This document shows, in pieces, positions 15,173-25,180 of a stretch of 64,000 nt of DNA. Within the stretch, counting starts at the first letter, position 1; each line of letters starts with the position of its first letter. The translations under genes were made by a program, and so were the position numbers. Under the pieces are notes generated by a model, which was given only the letters and a program-made list of their open reading frames with translations, was not told where the DNA came from and ran no database searches. The DNA is from Paraburkholderia polaris. Its GTDB lineage: Bacteria > Pseudomonadota > Gammaproteobacteria > Burkholderiales > Burkholderiaceae. The stretch spans positions 1 to 64,000 of the forward strand of contig NZ_JABBGJ010000022.1 in assembly GCF_012927345.1 (NCBI RefSeq). Reading direction: 5' to 3'.

Positions 15173-15318
15173 TCGCAGGAAGAGAAAGGGATGTGTTGAC
15201 GGCGTAACGCCGGCTTGATCGCCGGGTTGCGCCGTTTGTGTTTTTACTGCGACATACCAAAGCATCGGCGAAGCTGGGAGAATGGCTGTTTCGCCACCGC
15301 TTCTGGAGAGTTTCGCCG

Positions 15319-16284
15319 ATGCAAGCGCTTCCCGCTCCCACTTTCGACGACGTACTCGACGCCGCTGCGCGTCTTGAAGGTGTCGCCCACCGTACCCCCG
15401 TTCTAACCTCGAGCACATTCAATGAGCGCACGGGCGCGTCAGTGTTTTTCAAGTGCGAAAATTTTCAGCGCATGGGCGCCTTCAAGTTTCGCGGCGCCTA
15501 CAACGCGATTTCGCATTTCGACGCGGAGCAACGCAAAGCAGGCGTGCTGACGTACTCGTCCGGTAACCACGCGCAAGCCATCGCGCTATCGGCGCGCCTT
15601 GCCGGGATCCACGCGACGATCGTCATGCCGCACGACGCGCCCGCCGCCAAGGTCGCGGCGACCAAGGGCTACGGCGGCGAAGTGATCAGCTACGACCGCT
15701 ACACGGAAAATCGTGAAGAGATCGGCCGGCGGCTCGCTGAGGAGCGCGGCATGACGCTGATTCCGCCGTACGACCATCCGCACGTGATCGCGGGGCAGGG
15801 CACGGCGGTGAAAGAATTGATCGAAGAAACCGGCCCGCTCGACATGCTGTTTGTTTGCCTCGGCGGCGGTGGGCTGATCGGCGGCAGCGCATTGTCGGCG
15901 GCGGCATTGAGCCCGGCGTGTACCGTGATCGGCATCGAGCCCGAAGCGGGCAATGATGGCCAGCAATCGCTCGCGCGCGGCGAGATCGTGCATATCGAGG
16001 CACCGCGCACGATCGCTGATGGTGCTGCCTCCACGCATCTCGGCGACTACACGTTCGCGATCATTCAGAAGCTGGTCGCACGGATCGAAACGGTCAGTGA
16101 CGAGCAGTTGATCGAGACCCTGCGTTTCTTCGCACAGCGCATGAAGATCGTGGTGGAGCCGACGGGCTGCCTCGCAGCGGCTGCCGTGCTCAAAGGCATC
16201 GTGCCGGTGAAGGGCAAGCGCGTGGGCGTGGTGGTGAGCGGTGGCAACGTCGATCTGGCGAAGCTGGCGCAGTATCTCGCCTGA
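15319..16284 (+). CDS. threonine/serine dehydratase (threo-3-hydroxyaspartate ammonia-lyase type)
   Basis: The 321-aa PLP enzyme is of fold type II. The Schiff-base lysine is K56 in AFKFRGAYNA, the phosphate-binding loop is CLGGGGLIGG, and SSGNHAQAIAL is the substrate-binding block. It lacks the C-terminal regulatory ACT-like domain of biosynthetic IlvA, so it is the short catabolic or racemase-related type that eliminates ammonia from hydroxyamino acids. ATG 15319 has GGAGAG upstream and is preferred over an upstream frame extension. It is followed by a strong terminator shared with the convergent lysE-like gene. Confidence 0.88.
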   Translation: MQALPAPTFDDVLDAAARLEGVAHRTPVLTSSTFNERTGASVFFKCENFQRMGAFKFRGAYNAISHFDAEQRKAGVLTYSSGNHAQAIALSARLAGIHATIVMPHDAPAAKVAATKGYGGEVISYDRYTENREEIGRRLAEERGMTLIPPYDHPHVIAGQGTAVKELIEETGPLDMLFVCLGGGGLIGGSALSAAALSPACTVIGIEPEAGNDGQQSLARGEIVHIEAPRTIADGAASTHLGDYTFAIIQKLVARIETVSDEQLIETLRFFAQRMKIVVEPTGCLAAAAVLKGIVPVKGKRVGVVVSGGNVDLAKLAQYLA

Positions 16285-16367
16285 TAGGCTGCCTGATCGT
16301 TGCTTGATGGTTGCCTGATCGTCGCTTGATCGTTTTTAGCCCGCGCTGTGCACGTTGAAATGGATGG

Positions 16368-16396
16368 AAAACGGGTCGCCCTGGCGACCCGTTTTT
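16368..16396. terminator. bidirectional Rho-independent terminator
   Basis: AAAACGGGTCGCC (16368-16380) pairs with GGCGACCCGTTTT (16383-16395). There are T residues on the plus side and A residues on the other, so it can end both the dehydratase gene and the convergent LysE-type gene whose stop is at 16398. Confidence 0.88.
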
Positions 16397-16397
16397 T

Positions 16398-17075
16398 CTA
16401 GCTTGCCACCTGGGCGGTCTGCACGATCAGATCGCGATATCCGTTCACGATCACGCTATACGAGAAGTACGCGAACAGCAGCGCCGACAACACGTGGCAC
16501 GCGCGCAGCAAACCGGTGCCGGCGCGTTTGCGTCCGTGGCTGCCGAGTCCGCAGATAAAGATTGTCCAGCACAAGCCACCCAGGAAGAAACCGCCGAGGA
16601 ATATCGGTGCAGTCGTCGCGCTGGTAGCGCCGGCTTTCGCAATCAACGCGCCGCCGACTGCCGCGAACCACAGAATCGCCGAAGGCGACGACATCGCCAG
16701 CAACACGCCGCGCAAAAAACCGCGCCACGGGGAGAGATGTGGCGCTTTGGCATCCGCTTCTCCGGCAACTGCAGGTGCCGAAGCCGGGAACAGCGCCTCA
16801 CGCGCCATCTTCCACGTGAGAAACAGCAGGATCGCCGCGCCGCCGATCCACACCACCCAGCGCACCGATTCGAACTGCAGCAGCGCAGCCATTCCCGCGA
16901 GCGCGAGCGCCGCGTAAACCAGATCGCCGAAACAGGAACCCAGGCCCAACCAGAAGCCTGGTTTGAAGCCGTGCGACAGCGTCAGCGAAATCATCGCGAC
17001 GTTGACGAGACCGATATCCAGACACAACGACAACGACAGAAAAAAACCATCTGACATCATTGAAAAGGCATGCAT
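16398..17075 (-). CDS. LysE-family amino-acid exporter
   Basis: The 225-aa membrane protein has five to six hydrophobic segments and family blocks: N-terminal GFFLSLSLCLDIGLVN, then HGFKPGFWLGLGSCFGDLVY, and FLRGVLLAMSSPSAILWFAAVGG (split by loops). LysE/RhtB proteins export amino acids or related small molecules. It is convergent with the threonine dehydratase; a link to amino-acid overflow is possible but only inferred. No lysine riboswitch or dedicated LysG regulator is seen next to it. Confidence 0.85.
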   Translation of the reverse strand: MHAFSMMSDGFFLSLSLCLDIGLVNVAMISLTLSHGFKPGFWLGLGSCFGDLVYAALALAGMAALLQFESVRWVVWIGGAAILLFLTWKMAREALFPASAPAVAGEADAKAPHLSPWRGFLRGVLLAMSSPSAILWFAAVGGALIAKAGATSATTAPIFLGGFFLGGLCWTIFICGLGSHGRKRAGTGLLRACHVLSALLFAYFSYSVIVNGYRDLIVQTAQVAS

Positions 17076-17201
17076 CCGCGCAACTGCTCCATCAGTATTG
17101 TTATTCAGACTTGTTCGAGCGCGAGCGATCCGGCGGGTGACGGGATCGCTGCGATGCCGACAGAATCCTAAAAATTCTATGGTGTGATTCGAAGGCTGTT
17201 T

Positions 17202-18770
17202 TTACAGTCCTAACTCATCCCACAAGGTGTCGATGCGCTGTTTGACCGCCTTGTCCATCTCGATCGGGCGGCCCCATTCGCGATCGGTTTCGCCGGGCCA
17301 TTTGTTGGTCGCGTCGAGTCCCATCTTCGATCCGAGACCCGCTACCGGCGAGGCGAAATCCAGATAGTCGATCGGCGTGCGATCGACCAGCACGGTGTCG
17401 CGCGCCGGATCGATGCGCGTGGTGATCGCCCAGATCACTTCTTTCCAGTCGCGGATATTCACGTCCTCGTCGACCACGACGATGAACTTCGTATACATGA
17501 ATTGCCGCAGGAAGCTCCACACGCCGAACATCACGCGTTTGGCGTGACCGGGGTAGCTCTTCTTCATCTGCACGATCGCCATCCGGTAGCTGCATCCTTC
17601 GGGCGGCAGATAGAAATCGGTGATCTCGGTGAACTGCTTCTGCAACAGCGGCACGAACACTTCGTTGAGCGCGACACCGAGCACGGCGGGCTCATCGGGC
17701 GGTTTGCCGGTGTAGGTGGAGTGATAGATCGCGTCGCGCCGCATCGTGATGCGCTCGACCGTGAAGACGGGAAACCACTCCTGCTCGTTGTAATAGCCGG
17801 TGTGGTCGCCATAGGGCCCTTCCAGCGCATGTTCGTAAGCCGCCGACGCGCCCTTGACCGGACGTGGCGGCGCGCCTGCGGGAGCGGGCGAGGGCGTGCC
17901 TTCCTGCGGATAAATGAAGCCTTCCAGAACGATCTCCGCGCGCGCGGGCACCTGCAATCCATCGACGCCCGGCGTGATGCACTTCGCGAGTTCGGTGCGG
18001 CCACCGCGCAGCAGCCCGGCGAACTGATATTCGGAGAGCGTGTCGGGCACCGGCGTGACCGCACCGAGGATGGTTGCCGGATCGGCGCCCAACACCACGG
18101 CCACGGGATAGGGCTTGCCCGGGTTCTGCAGCGCAAATTCGCGGAAATCGAGGGCGCCCCCGCGATGCGCGAGCCATCGCATGATCAGTTTGTTACGCCC
18201 GATCAGTTGCTGGCGATATATGCCTAAATTTTGTCGGCTCTTATTCGGGCCTTTTGTGACGGTCAGACCCCATGTAATCAGGGGCCCTGCATCGCCCGGC
18301 CAGCAGGTCTGAATCGGCAGCTTTCCGAGGTCCACGTCATTGCCTTCCCAGACGATTTCCTGGCAGGGCGGCGCGCTCACCGTTTTGGGCGCCATGTCCC
18401 AAACCGCCTTCGCGAGCGAGAACAGTTTCCCCGCGTCCTTGAGCCCCTTCGGCGGCTCCGGTTCCTTCAATGCGGAGAGCAGGCGGCCGACGTCGCGCAG
18501 CGACTCGAGCGCGGCGCCGTCGCCTTCGCCTTCTTGCGCGTCGATACCCATGCCGAGCGCGACGCGGCGCGGCGTGCCGAACAGATTGCCGAGGACCGGG
18601 AACGCGTGCTGCTGCTGGCTCTCAAACAATATCGCCGGACCGCCGGCGCGCAGGACGCGGTCGCACAGTTCGGTCATTTCCAGGACGGGCGAGACGTTTT
18701 GCGAGATACGGCGCAGTTCGCCGATCGTCTCAAGACGGCCGACAAAATCGCGCAGGTCTTTGTATTTCAT
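17202..18770 (-). CDS. ubiD: UbiD 3-octaprenyl-4-hydroxybenzoate decarboxylase
   Basis: The 522-aa protein starting at MKYKDLRDFV is the prenylated-FMN-dependent decarboxylase of ubiquinone synthesis. Family features seen are QTCWPGDAGPLITWGLTVTKGP split across the active-site region, NLGIYRQQ, the R-x-LAHRGG block, and a C-terminal KFIVVVDEDVNIRDW. A longer frame from 18839 adds 23 basic residues without family resemblance, so ATG 18770 was chosen. It needs the flavin prenyltransferase UbiX, which is not in the window. It is divergent from the transglycosylase gene. Confidence 0.93.
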   Translation of the reverse strand: MKYKDLRDFVGRLETIGELRRISQNVSPVLEMTELCDRVLRAGGPAILFESQQQHAFPVLGNLFGTPRRVALGMGIDAQEGEGDGAALESLRDVGRLLSALKEPEPPKGLKDAGKLFSLAKAVWDMAPKTVSAPPCQEIVWEGNDVDLGKLPIQTCWPGDAGPLITWGLTVTKGPNKSRQNLGIYRQQLIGRNKLIMRWLAHRGGALDFREFALQNPGKPYPVAVVLGADPATILGAVTPVPDTLSEYQFAGLLRGGRTELAKCITPGVDGLQVPARAEIVLEGFIYPQEGTPSPAPAGAPPRPVKGASAAYEHALEGPYGDHTGYYNEQEWFPVFTVERITMRRDAIYHSTYTGKPPDEPAVLGVALNEVFVPLLQKQFTEITDFYLPPEGCSYRMAIVQMKKSYPGHAKRVMFGVWSFLRQFMYTKFIVVVDEDVNIRDWKEVIWAITTRIDPARDTVLVDRTPIDYLDFASPVAGLGSKMGLDATNKWPGETDREWGRPIEMDKAVKQRIDTLWDELGL

Positions 18771-19000
18771 CTGGTGCGGTAGAGGGCCGCGCAAGCGGCA
18801 AAAATGAAGGCGCCGCACGGCTTCACGGTGCCAGAACAATTGTCGATTTTACCTGTGTTGGCACGCGCACGTAGATTGGCCAAATGGGCTATCTCGGGAG
18901 GACTAATCGAGATAGCTCAAGAGGCGCGCGCCGCGCGGTTTTGGACGGACTGAACACTGTTCATTATTACAATTAGTTATAGATTTTCCTATTCATAGTG

Positions 19001-19029
19001 TTGACGATCTATAAAACCCTGCATAGAAT
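19001..19029 (+). promoter_or_regulatory. sigma-70 promoter upstream of the transglycosylase
   Basis: TTGACG (19001-19006) and TAGAAT (19024-19029) are separated by exactly 17 bases in an AT-rich stretch. Transcription would start near 19036, giving a leader of about 340 bases before the gene at 19378. Confidence 0.65.
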
Positions 19030-19035
19030 CCGTCC

Positions 19036-19174
19036 ACATTGGTTGCAGGGCGTGAACCTTTTTACCACTGCCCCCGGTCCCTTTAGACGCAACGCGTCAC
19101 CGTTTACCGACCCCCTGCACGGTATCTGACGGCCTTACTGCAGTTCTCGCCAGCGCCAACTGACGCTGGTTTTT
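19036..19174 (+). ncRNA. candidate short leader RNA or small RNA ending at an internal terminator
   Basis: A transcript from the 19001 promoter would meet CCAGCG (19150-19155) pairing with CGCTGG (19164-19169), followed by TTTTT, about 140 bases downstream. This looks like a Rho-independent terminator or attenuator in front of the transglycosylase gene. Either a free small RNA or conditional read-through is possible. No short coding frame with a convincing ribosome-binding site was noticed in it. Confidence 0.4.
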
Positions 19175-19242
19175 CGCGTGGGAGCCACCGCCTGCATGTT
19201 TTTTTGGCATGCCGCGGACCTCTTTTCAAGATGGCTCCCCAC

Positions 19243-19260
19243 AAACGGTATATACCGTTT
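19243..19260. promoter_or_regulatory. 18-bp perfect palindrome in the transglycosylase leader
   Basis: AAACGGTATATACCGTTT is exactly self-complementary, followed by TCCC. It could be a dimeric-regulator operator. As RNA it is a loop-poor hairpin, so a DNA-level function seems likelier. It lies between the putative attenuator and the gene start. Confidence 0.45.
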
Positions 19261-19377
19261 TCCCGACGTCGCTGCTGCCCTAACCAGACAGAGCGCGCGA
19301 TGTCTTGACTCTGCGAACGAGTGTTACCGCCTGTTCAACTGGCGGGGTTCGCGGATCATGCAACATGGGAGATCTGA

Positions 19378-20553
19378 ATGAACGCCTGGTTATCGTGGCG
19401 TCCCGATGAGCGTATCGCGCAAGTTGTGCGTGGTGCGTTGCGTCGCGGGACGCGAATGAGTCATCACCTGTTCAGTATCGTCGGCGGGATCGCCGTCGTG
19501 CTGGCACTTACACTGTGGCTGATGCCGGCCTGGCGCGGCCCCCTTGCCGCCAAGCTGATGCCGGTCATTTCGGCCGCTGTGCAAGCCGGTCCCGCCCGTC
19601 TGCTGCAGGGCCACCCGCTACCGGCTTTCGGACCGACTGGCGCGTCCTCTGACGACTCGCTGTCCGCGAATTCGACGAGTAGCGACGCCGCTAGCGGCGC
19701 GAACAACAACGTCACCGTCAGCAGCAACACCAGCTTCGACGGCGCCTTCGACGGCACCGGCACGTCCGGTATGGGCGTGGCGGCGCTGAACGGCCTCGAC
19801 CCGCGCACCATGCAGAGTGTCTCCGCGCTGGCTCGGCTGATCCCGGCGCAGCGCGTCTCGGCCGACGCACGCGACGATCGCGTGCTGGTCTCGACACGCG
19901 AGCAGGATCTGGTGGCGTCGTACCTCGCGCGTCGCTATCGCGTCGCTCAGGAGCCCGTTAGCGAGCTCGTGAAGGCAGCGTTCGACACTGGGCGCGAAGT
20001 CGGTCTCGACCCGCTTCTCCTGCTGTCCGTGATGGCAATCGAATCGGGCTTCAACCCGTACGCCGAGAGCGGCGTGGGCGCGCAGGGCCTGATGCAGGTG
20101 ATGTCCAAGGTTCACTCGGACAAATTCCAGTATTTCGGCGGTCAGAGCGCTGCGCTCGAACCGGTTGCAAACATCAAGGTGGGTGCGCTGGTGCTGAAGG
20201 ATTGCATCGCACGCGGCGGTTCGCTGCCGGGCGGCCTGCGTCTCTACGTCGGCTCGACCTCACAGGACGACGGCGGCTACGGCGCCAAGGTGATGGCCGA
20301 GCGTGGCCGTCTGCGTGATGTGGCGCGTGGCCGCAAGGTACCGATCAATGCACCGCAGGCTCCGGTTCTGACGGCGTCGAACACGACCACGGCTGCTGCG
20401 GCATCGGCTAGCGGCAAGCGCGTGCAGATGACGCTCGATGCAGCTCATCCGCTGAGCGCGGCAACGCCGGTGAAGACGCCGATGTCCGAGCAGGACGACG
20501 CCAGCTCCAATGCTCCCAAGCATGTCGCATCGGCTTCGGAGTTGGGCGCCTGA
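19378..20553 (+). CDS. membrane-anchored lytic transglycosylase (SLT domain)
   Basis: The 391-aa protein has one N-terminal membrane segment (about 31-50), a low-complexity Ser/Asn/Gly linker (about 88-135) and a C-terminal SLT domain. The catalytic Glu is E222 in AIESGFNPYAES, followed by GAQGLMQVM, the classic lysozyme-like motif. Such enzymes cleave peptidoglycan glycan strands with 1,6-anhydro ring formation. ATG 19378 follows GGGAG. The leader of about 340 bases contains a possible attenuator and an 18-bp palindrome. The tail (about 330-391) is Ala/Ser-rich and probably disordered. A clear terminator follows. Confidence 0.88.
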   Translation: MNAWLSWRPDERIAQVVRGALRRGTRMSHHLFSIVGGIAVVLALTLWLMPAWRGPLAAKLMPVISAAVQAGPARLLQGHPLPAFGPTGASSDDSLSANSTSSDAASGANNNVTVSSNTSFDGAFDGTGTSGMGVAALNGLDPRTMQSVSALARLIPAQRVSADARDDRVLVSTREQDLVASYLARRYRVAQEPVSELVKAAFDTGREVGLDPLLLLSVMAIESGFNPYAESGVGAQGLMQVMSKVHSDKFQYFGGQSAALEPVANIKVGALVLKDCIARGGSLPGGLRLYVGSTSQDDGGYGAKVMAERGRLRDVARGRKVPINAPQAPVLTASNTTTAAAASASGKRVQMTLDAAHPLSAATPVKTPMSEQDDASSNAPKHVASASELGA

Positions 20554-20598
20554 GGTTGGCTTAACTCAGTTCGTCTGGCGCGAGAGCGGCCGGTATAG

Positions 20599-20625
20599 AA
20601 AAGGACACCCTTGGGTGTCCTTTTT
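20599..20625 (+). terminator. Rho-independent terminator
   Basis: AAGGACACCC and GGGTGTCCTT-type arms around a very short loop are followed by T residues. It ends the transglycosylase gene. Confidence 0.9.
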
Positions 20626-20748
20626 CCTTATGTGGCTTGCATTTGCGGCGGCATGGGCGCGGTCGTGAGACGTGTGTCGGGGCATAGCAACCCGTCTTGG
20701 CGGGCCCGTTGAGGCGCTCAAGCCATAGTGCCTTATACCTCGCCCCGG

Positions 20749-21945
20749 TCAGTGCCTCCCGAAGAGCTTCGCTAGTCGCTCGACCGCTTCTTCCAGCTTC
20801 GGCAGGGCGGTTGCATACGATAGCCGGATGTAGTCCTTCGGCGCGTGCGTGCCGAAGTCCATGCCCGGCACCAACACCACGCCCGCGTCGTGCAGCATCG
20901 CGCTGGTTAGCGCTGCGCTGTCTCCGGCCGCCTGATGCGCGACCGTGCGGCAATCCGCGTACACATAGAACGCGCCGTCAGGCATCACCGGCACGGAGAA
21001 ACCCAGCGATTCGAGCGCCGGCACAATGAAGTCGCGGCGGCGCTTGAATTCGAGCCGGCGCGCTTCGTAGATTGCGATCGTTTCCGGTTCGAAGCAGGCC
21101 AGCGCCGCATGCTGCGCGAGCGCCGACGCGCAGATGAACAGGTTCTGCGCGAGCTTTTCGAACGCGCCGACCATGCCGGGTGGCACCACCAGCCAGCCCA
21201 AACGCCAGCCGGTCATGTTGAAGTACTTTGAGAAGCTGTTGACGGTGATCACGTCGTCGCCGAACGAGAGCGCCGAGACAGGCTTGGCGTCGTAGCTCAG
21301 GCCCTGGTAGATCTCGTCGACGATCGTAAAGCCGCCACGCGCCCGCACGCTCTTGACGATGCGTTCGAGCTCAGCCGGTTCGATCGACGTGCCGGTCGGG
21401 TTCGACGGCGACGCCAGCAACACGCCGCGGGTATGCTCGTTCCAGAGGCGTTCGACGTCGGCGGCGGTCAGCTGAAAGCGTTCGGCCGGCCCGCTTGGCA
21501 CCATCACCGGTCTGCCTTCTGCCGCGATCACGAAGTGGCGGTTGCACGGGTAGCACGGGTCGGGCATCAGCACTTCGTCGTCGCGATCGACCAGCGCCGC
21601 GCAAGCCAGCAGCAGCGCGGCAGACGCGCCGGCGGTGACGACGATCCGCGCCGGATCGACGCTGACGCCGTAGACCTCGGCGTAATGCGCCGAGATCGCC
21701 TCGCGCAGCGCGTGCAGGCCGAGCGCATTGGTGTATTGCGTGACACCGCGGCGCAGGGCGCTCGCGGCCGCTTCGATGACCGGCTCGGGTGCGGTGAAAT
21801 CGGGTTCGCCGATTCCCATGTGGATAATGTCGCGCCCATCGCGTTCGAGCAGCGCGGCTTCCTTGGCCAGTTCCATCACATAGAACGGCTGGATGGCGTC
21901 GACGCGGGCAGCAAGCCGCACCAAGGGTTCGGTCACGGGGTTCAT
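20749..21945 (-). CDS. PLP-dependent class I/II aminotransferase
   Basis: The 398-aa fold-type I enzyme has the PLP lysine in NSFSKYFNMTGWRLGW, with SPSNPTGT and VDEIYQGLSYD blocks typical of the aspartate/alanine aminotransferase superfamily. N-terminal residues IHMGIGEPDF are also characteristic. It is the last gene of the block that runs from hemL through the rib genes and nusB, though 278 bases separate it from nusB. The substrate cannot be told from sequence alone; nearby biosynthetic genes do not decide it. Confidence 0.88.
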   Translation of the reverse strand: MNPVTEPLVRLAARVDAIQPFYVMELAKEAALLERDGRDIIHMGIGEPDFTAPEPVIEAAASALRRGVTQYTNALGLHALREAISAHYAEVYGVSVDPARIVVTAGASAALLLACAALVDRDDEVLMPDPCYPCNRHFVIAAEGRPVMVPSGPAERFQLTAADVERLWNEHTRGVLLASPSNPTGTSIEPAELERIVKSVRARGGFTIVDEIYQGLSYDAKPVSALSFGDDVITVNSFSKYFNMTGWRLGWLVVPPGMVGAFEKLAQNLFICASALAQHAALACFEPETIAIYEARRLEFKRRRDFIVPALESLGFSVPVMPDGAFYVYADCRTVAHQAAGDSAALTSAMLHDAGVVLVPGMDFGTHAPKDYIRLSYATALPKLEEAVERLAKLFGRH

Positions 21946-22223
21946 ACGATCAAATCCAGTTCAGAAGCAAAAGCGGGACGGCGCCTCGCGCTGGGTTCAT
22001 GCGCGCAGCGGCGTCCTTGCAAGCGGCCGCCAAGATGGGGCTGCATTGTTCAGCTTGGGGTTCAACCGGCCGGCGGATGATCCGCGGCCGGGCGATCCGG
22101 TGGCCACCGAAACCAGCGGCTGCGTTCCACCGGCTGGCGTTCCAGCGGCACCGCATTGCACAAGCCGGCGCCCGGCGGGTCAATGTTTAGCGCGAGACGC
22201 ACGACCAGGTCACGCGCCTACCC

Positions 22224-22658
22224 TCAATGTTTGCGAGCCGCTTGCGTTTCAGCAGCGCGCAGTTGCGCAGACAGCTTGTCCAGCACGCCGTTCACGTACT
22301 TGTAGCCGTCTGCGCCGCCAAACGTCTTGGCGAGTTCGACCGCTTCGTTGATGACCACGCGATAGGGAATGTCGACGTGATTCTTCAACTCGAACGCGGC
22401 GACCAGCAGCACGGCGCGTTCGACCGGTGAAAGCTGTTCGATCGGGCGGTCGAGGCACGGTGCGATGTCCGCGGAGAGTGCTTCCGAATCGCGGATCACG
22501 CCGTGCAGGATGGCGTCCAGATGCTCGTGGTCGGCCTTGTCGAAGCCTTGCGCGCCGCGCAGCTGCGCGTCGATTTCACCGCCGGGCGAGCCCGACAGCA
22601 GCCACTGGTAAAGCCCCTGCGTGGCCAGTTCGCGGGAGCGTCGGCGTGCGCTCTTCAT
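22224..22658 (-). CDS. nusB: transcription antitermination factor NusB
   Basis: The 144-aa helical protein has KSARRRSRELATQGLYQWL at the start and YRVVINEAVELAKTFGG near the end, both NusB signatures. NusB with NusE (S10) binds boxA RNA for rRNA antitermination. Its start overlaps the ribH stop by four bases (22655-22658), so it is translationally coupled to ribH, the usual proteobacterial arrangement. Confidence 0.96.
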   Translation of the reverse strand: MKSARRRSRELATQGLYQWLLSGSPGGEIDAQLRGAQGFDKADHEHLDAILHGVIRDSEALSADIAPCLDRPIEQLSPVERAVLLVAAFELKNHVDIPYRVVINEAVELAKTFGGADGYKYVNGVLDKLSAQLRAAETQAARKH

Positions 22659-23161
22659 GCCTCTTCCTCTTCTTCGTCTTCTTCTTCGTCGTCACCGCCG
22701 AGTTGTTCGAGCGCGACGGCGAGATTTGCCATTTCGACGGCCACGCGCGCCGCGTCACGACCCTTTTCGGTCATGCGCGCGACGGCTTGCTCGTCGTTTT
22801 CCGTGGTCAGCACTGCGTTCGCGACCGGAATGCCGAAATCGAGGCCGATACGCGTGATGCCCGCGCCGCTTTCGTTCGACACCAGCTCGAAGTGGTACGT
22901 CTCGCCGCGAATCACCGCGCCCAGCGCGATCAGTGCGTCGAATTGCGCGCTTTCGGCAAGCTTTTGCAGCGCCAGCGGGATTTCCAGCGCGCCCGGCACA
23001 GTGACCAGCAGCACGTCTTCGCCGGTCACGCCGAGGCGTTCGAGTTCTTCGATGCACGAATCCGCGAGGCCGTTGCAGACGGGTTCGTTAAAACGCGCCT
23101 GAACGATGCCGATACGCAGTCCGTCGCCGTCGAGATTCGGTTGGTATTGTCCGATTTCCAT
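22655..23161 (-). CDS. ribH: 6,7-dimethyl-8-ribityllumazine synthase
   Basis: The 168-aa protein condenses 3,4-dihydroxy-2-butanone 4-phosphate with the ribityl-aminouracil intermediate, the step before riboflavin synthase. Signatures seen are VQARFNEPVCNGLAD, VPGALEIPLAL, GAVIRGETYHFE and a late LTTENDEQA. The extreme C-terminus is an acidic run of Asp and Glu (about 154-167), an extension seen in some betaproteobacterial forms. It overlaps nusB and lies 50 bases after ribB. Confidence 0.96.
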   Translation of the reverse strand: MEIGQYQPNLDGDGLRIGIVQARFNEPVCNGLADSCIEELERLGVTGEDVLLVTVPGALEIPLALQKLAESAQFDALIALGAVIRGETYHFELVSNESGAGITRIGLDFGIPVANAVLTTENDEQAVARMTEKGRDAARVAVEMANLAVALEQLGGDDEEEDEEEEEA

Positions 23162-23211
23162 GTGAATTCCGTAGTGTTTTGAGTTGGCGCTTAAGCGCGT
23201 GAATGGTCGGA

Positions 23212-24348
<1,137 letters not shown>

Positions 24349-24550
24349 GTTGGCGGAGAGTTTTTCGGGAAAGCGCGTATTTTACGCCACGCGCGCCCCG
24401 GCGTCGCTCCCGCCGGATGGTATAGGCCGTTTGGCCGACTGGTGTTGCGCCGCCCGGCACCGGTATGCTCGATGAAACGATGGGCGCATGAACGGGTTGA
24501 AAGCGGCAAGGCGCCGCCGCCAGCCCATGCGCGGCGGGCTTTGTTGCAGG

Positions 24551-25165
24551 TTATTTCGGCGCGTTCACCATGCGCTCCACATACCGCGCAATCAGATCGA
24601 TCTCCAGATTCACTTGCGTGCCTTCGCGCAAGCGCTTAAGCGCGGTCACTTCGACCGTGTGCGGAATCAGGTTGATCGAAAACTCACAGCCATCGTCGCG
24701 ATCTTTAACCGAGTTGACGGTCAGGCTCACGCCGTTGACAGTGATAGAACCTTTGTAGGCGAGGTAGCGGCCGATCTCGCGCGGCGCCAGCACGCGCAGT
24801 TCGTGCGATTCGCCGACCGGCGCAAAATGCGTGACCGTGCCGAGGCCGTCCACGTGGCCGGAAACGATATGGCCGCCGAGCCGGTCATGCGCGCGCAGCG
24901 CCTTCTCGAGATTGACCTCGCCGGTCTCGCCTAGGCCCGCCGTGCAATTCAGGCTTTCGCGCGACACGTCGACTTCGAACGAATGCGCGGTTTTTGCCAC
25001 GACCGTCATGCAGGCGCCCTGGATCGTGATGCTGTCGCCGAGCTGGACGTCTTCGAGATCGAGGCCGCCGGCTTCGACGTTCAGCCGCACGCCCGCGTCA
25101 CCATCCGTGCCGAGGGGGTTGACTGATTCGATGCGGCCCACTGCCGCGACGATTCCTGTAAACAT
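24551..25165 (-). CDS. ribE: riboflavin synthase alpha subunit
   Basis: The 204-aa protein consists of two lumazine-binding repeats; it starts MFTGIVAAVG and carries the second-repeat block GGHIVSGHVDG (96-106) and KGSITVNGVSLTV. It dismutates two lumazine molecules to riboflavin. It lies 15 bases after ribD in the same direction, so the two are co-transcribed. Confidence 0.95.
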   Translation of the reverse strand: MFTGIVAAVGRIESVNPLGTDGDAGVRLNVEAGGLDLEDVQLGDSITIQGACMTVVAKTAHSFEVDVSRESLNCTAGLGETGEVNLEKALRAHDRLGGHIVSGHVDGLGTVTHFAPVGESHELRVLAPREIGRYLAYKGSITVNGVSLTVNSVKDRDDGCEFSINLIPHTVEVTALKRLREGTQVNLEIDLIARYVERMVNAPK

Positions 25166-25180
25166 CGTGCTAATCCTTGA

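Noticed and set aside
24349..24550. Possible FMN riboswitch upstream of ribB
   Set aside because: I looked for the conserved FMN-element blocks and did not find them here or before ribD or hemL.
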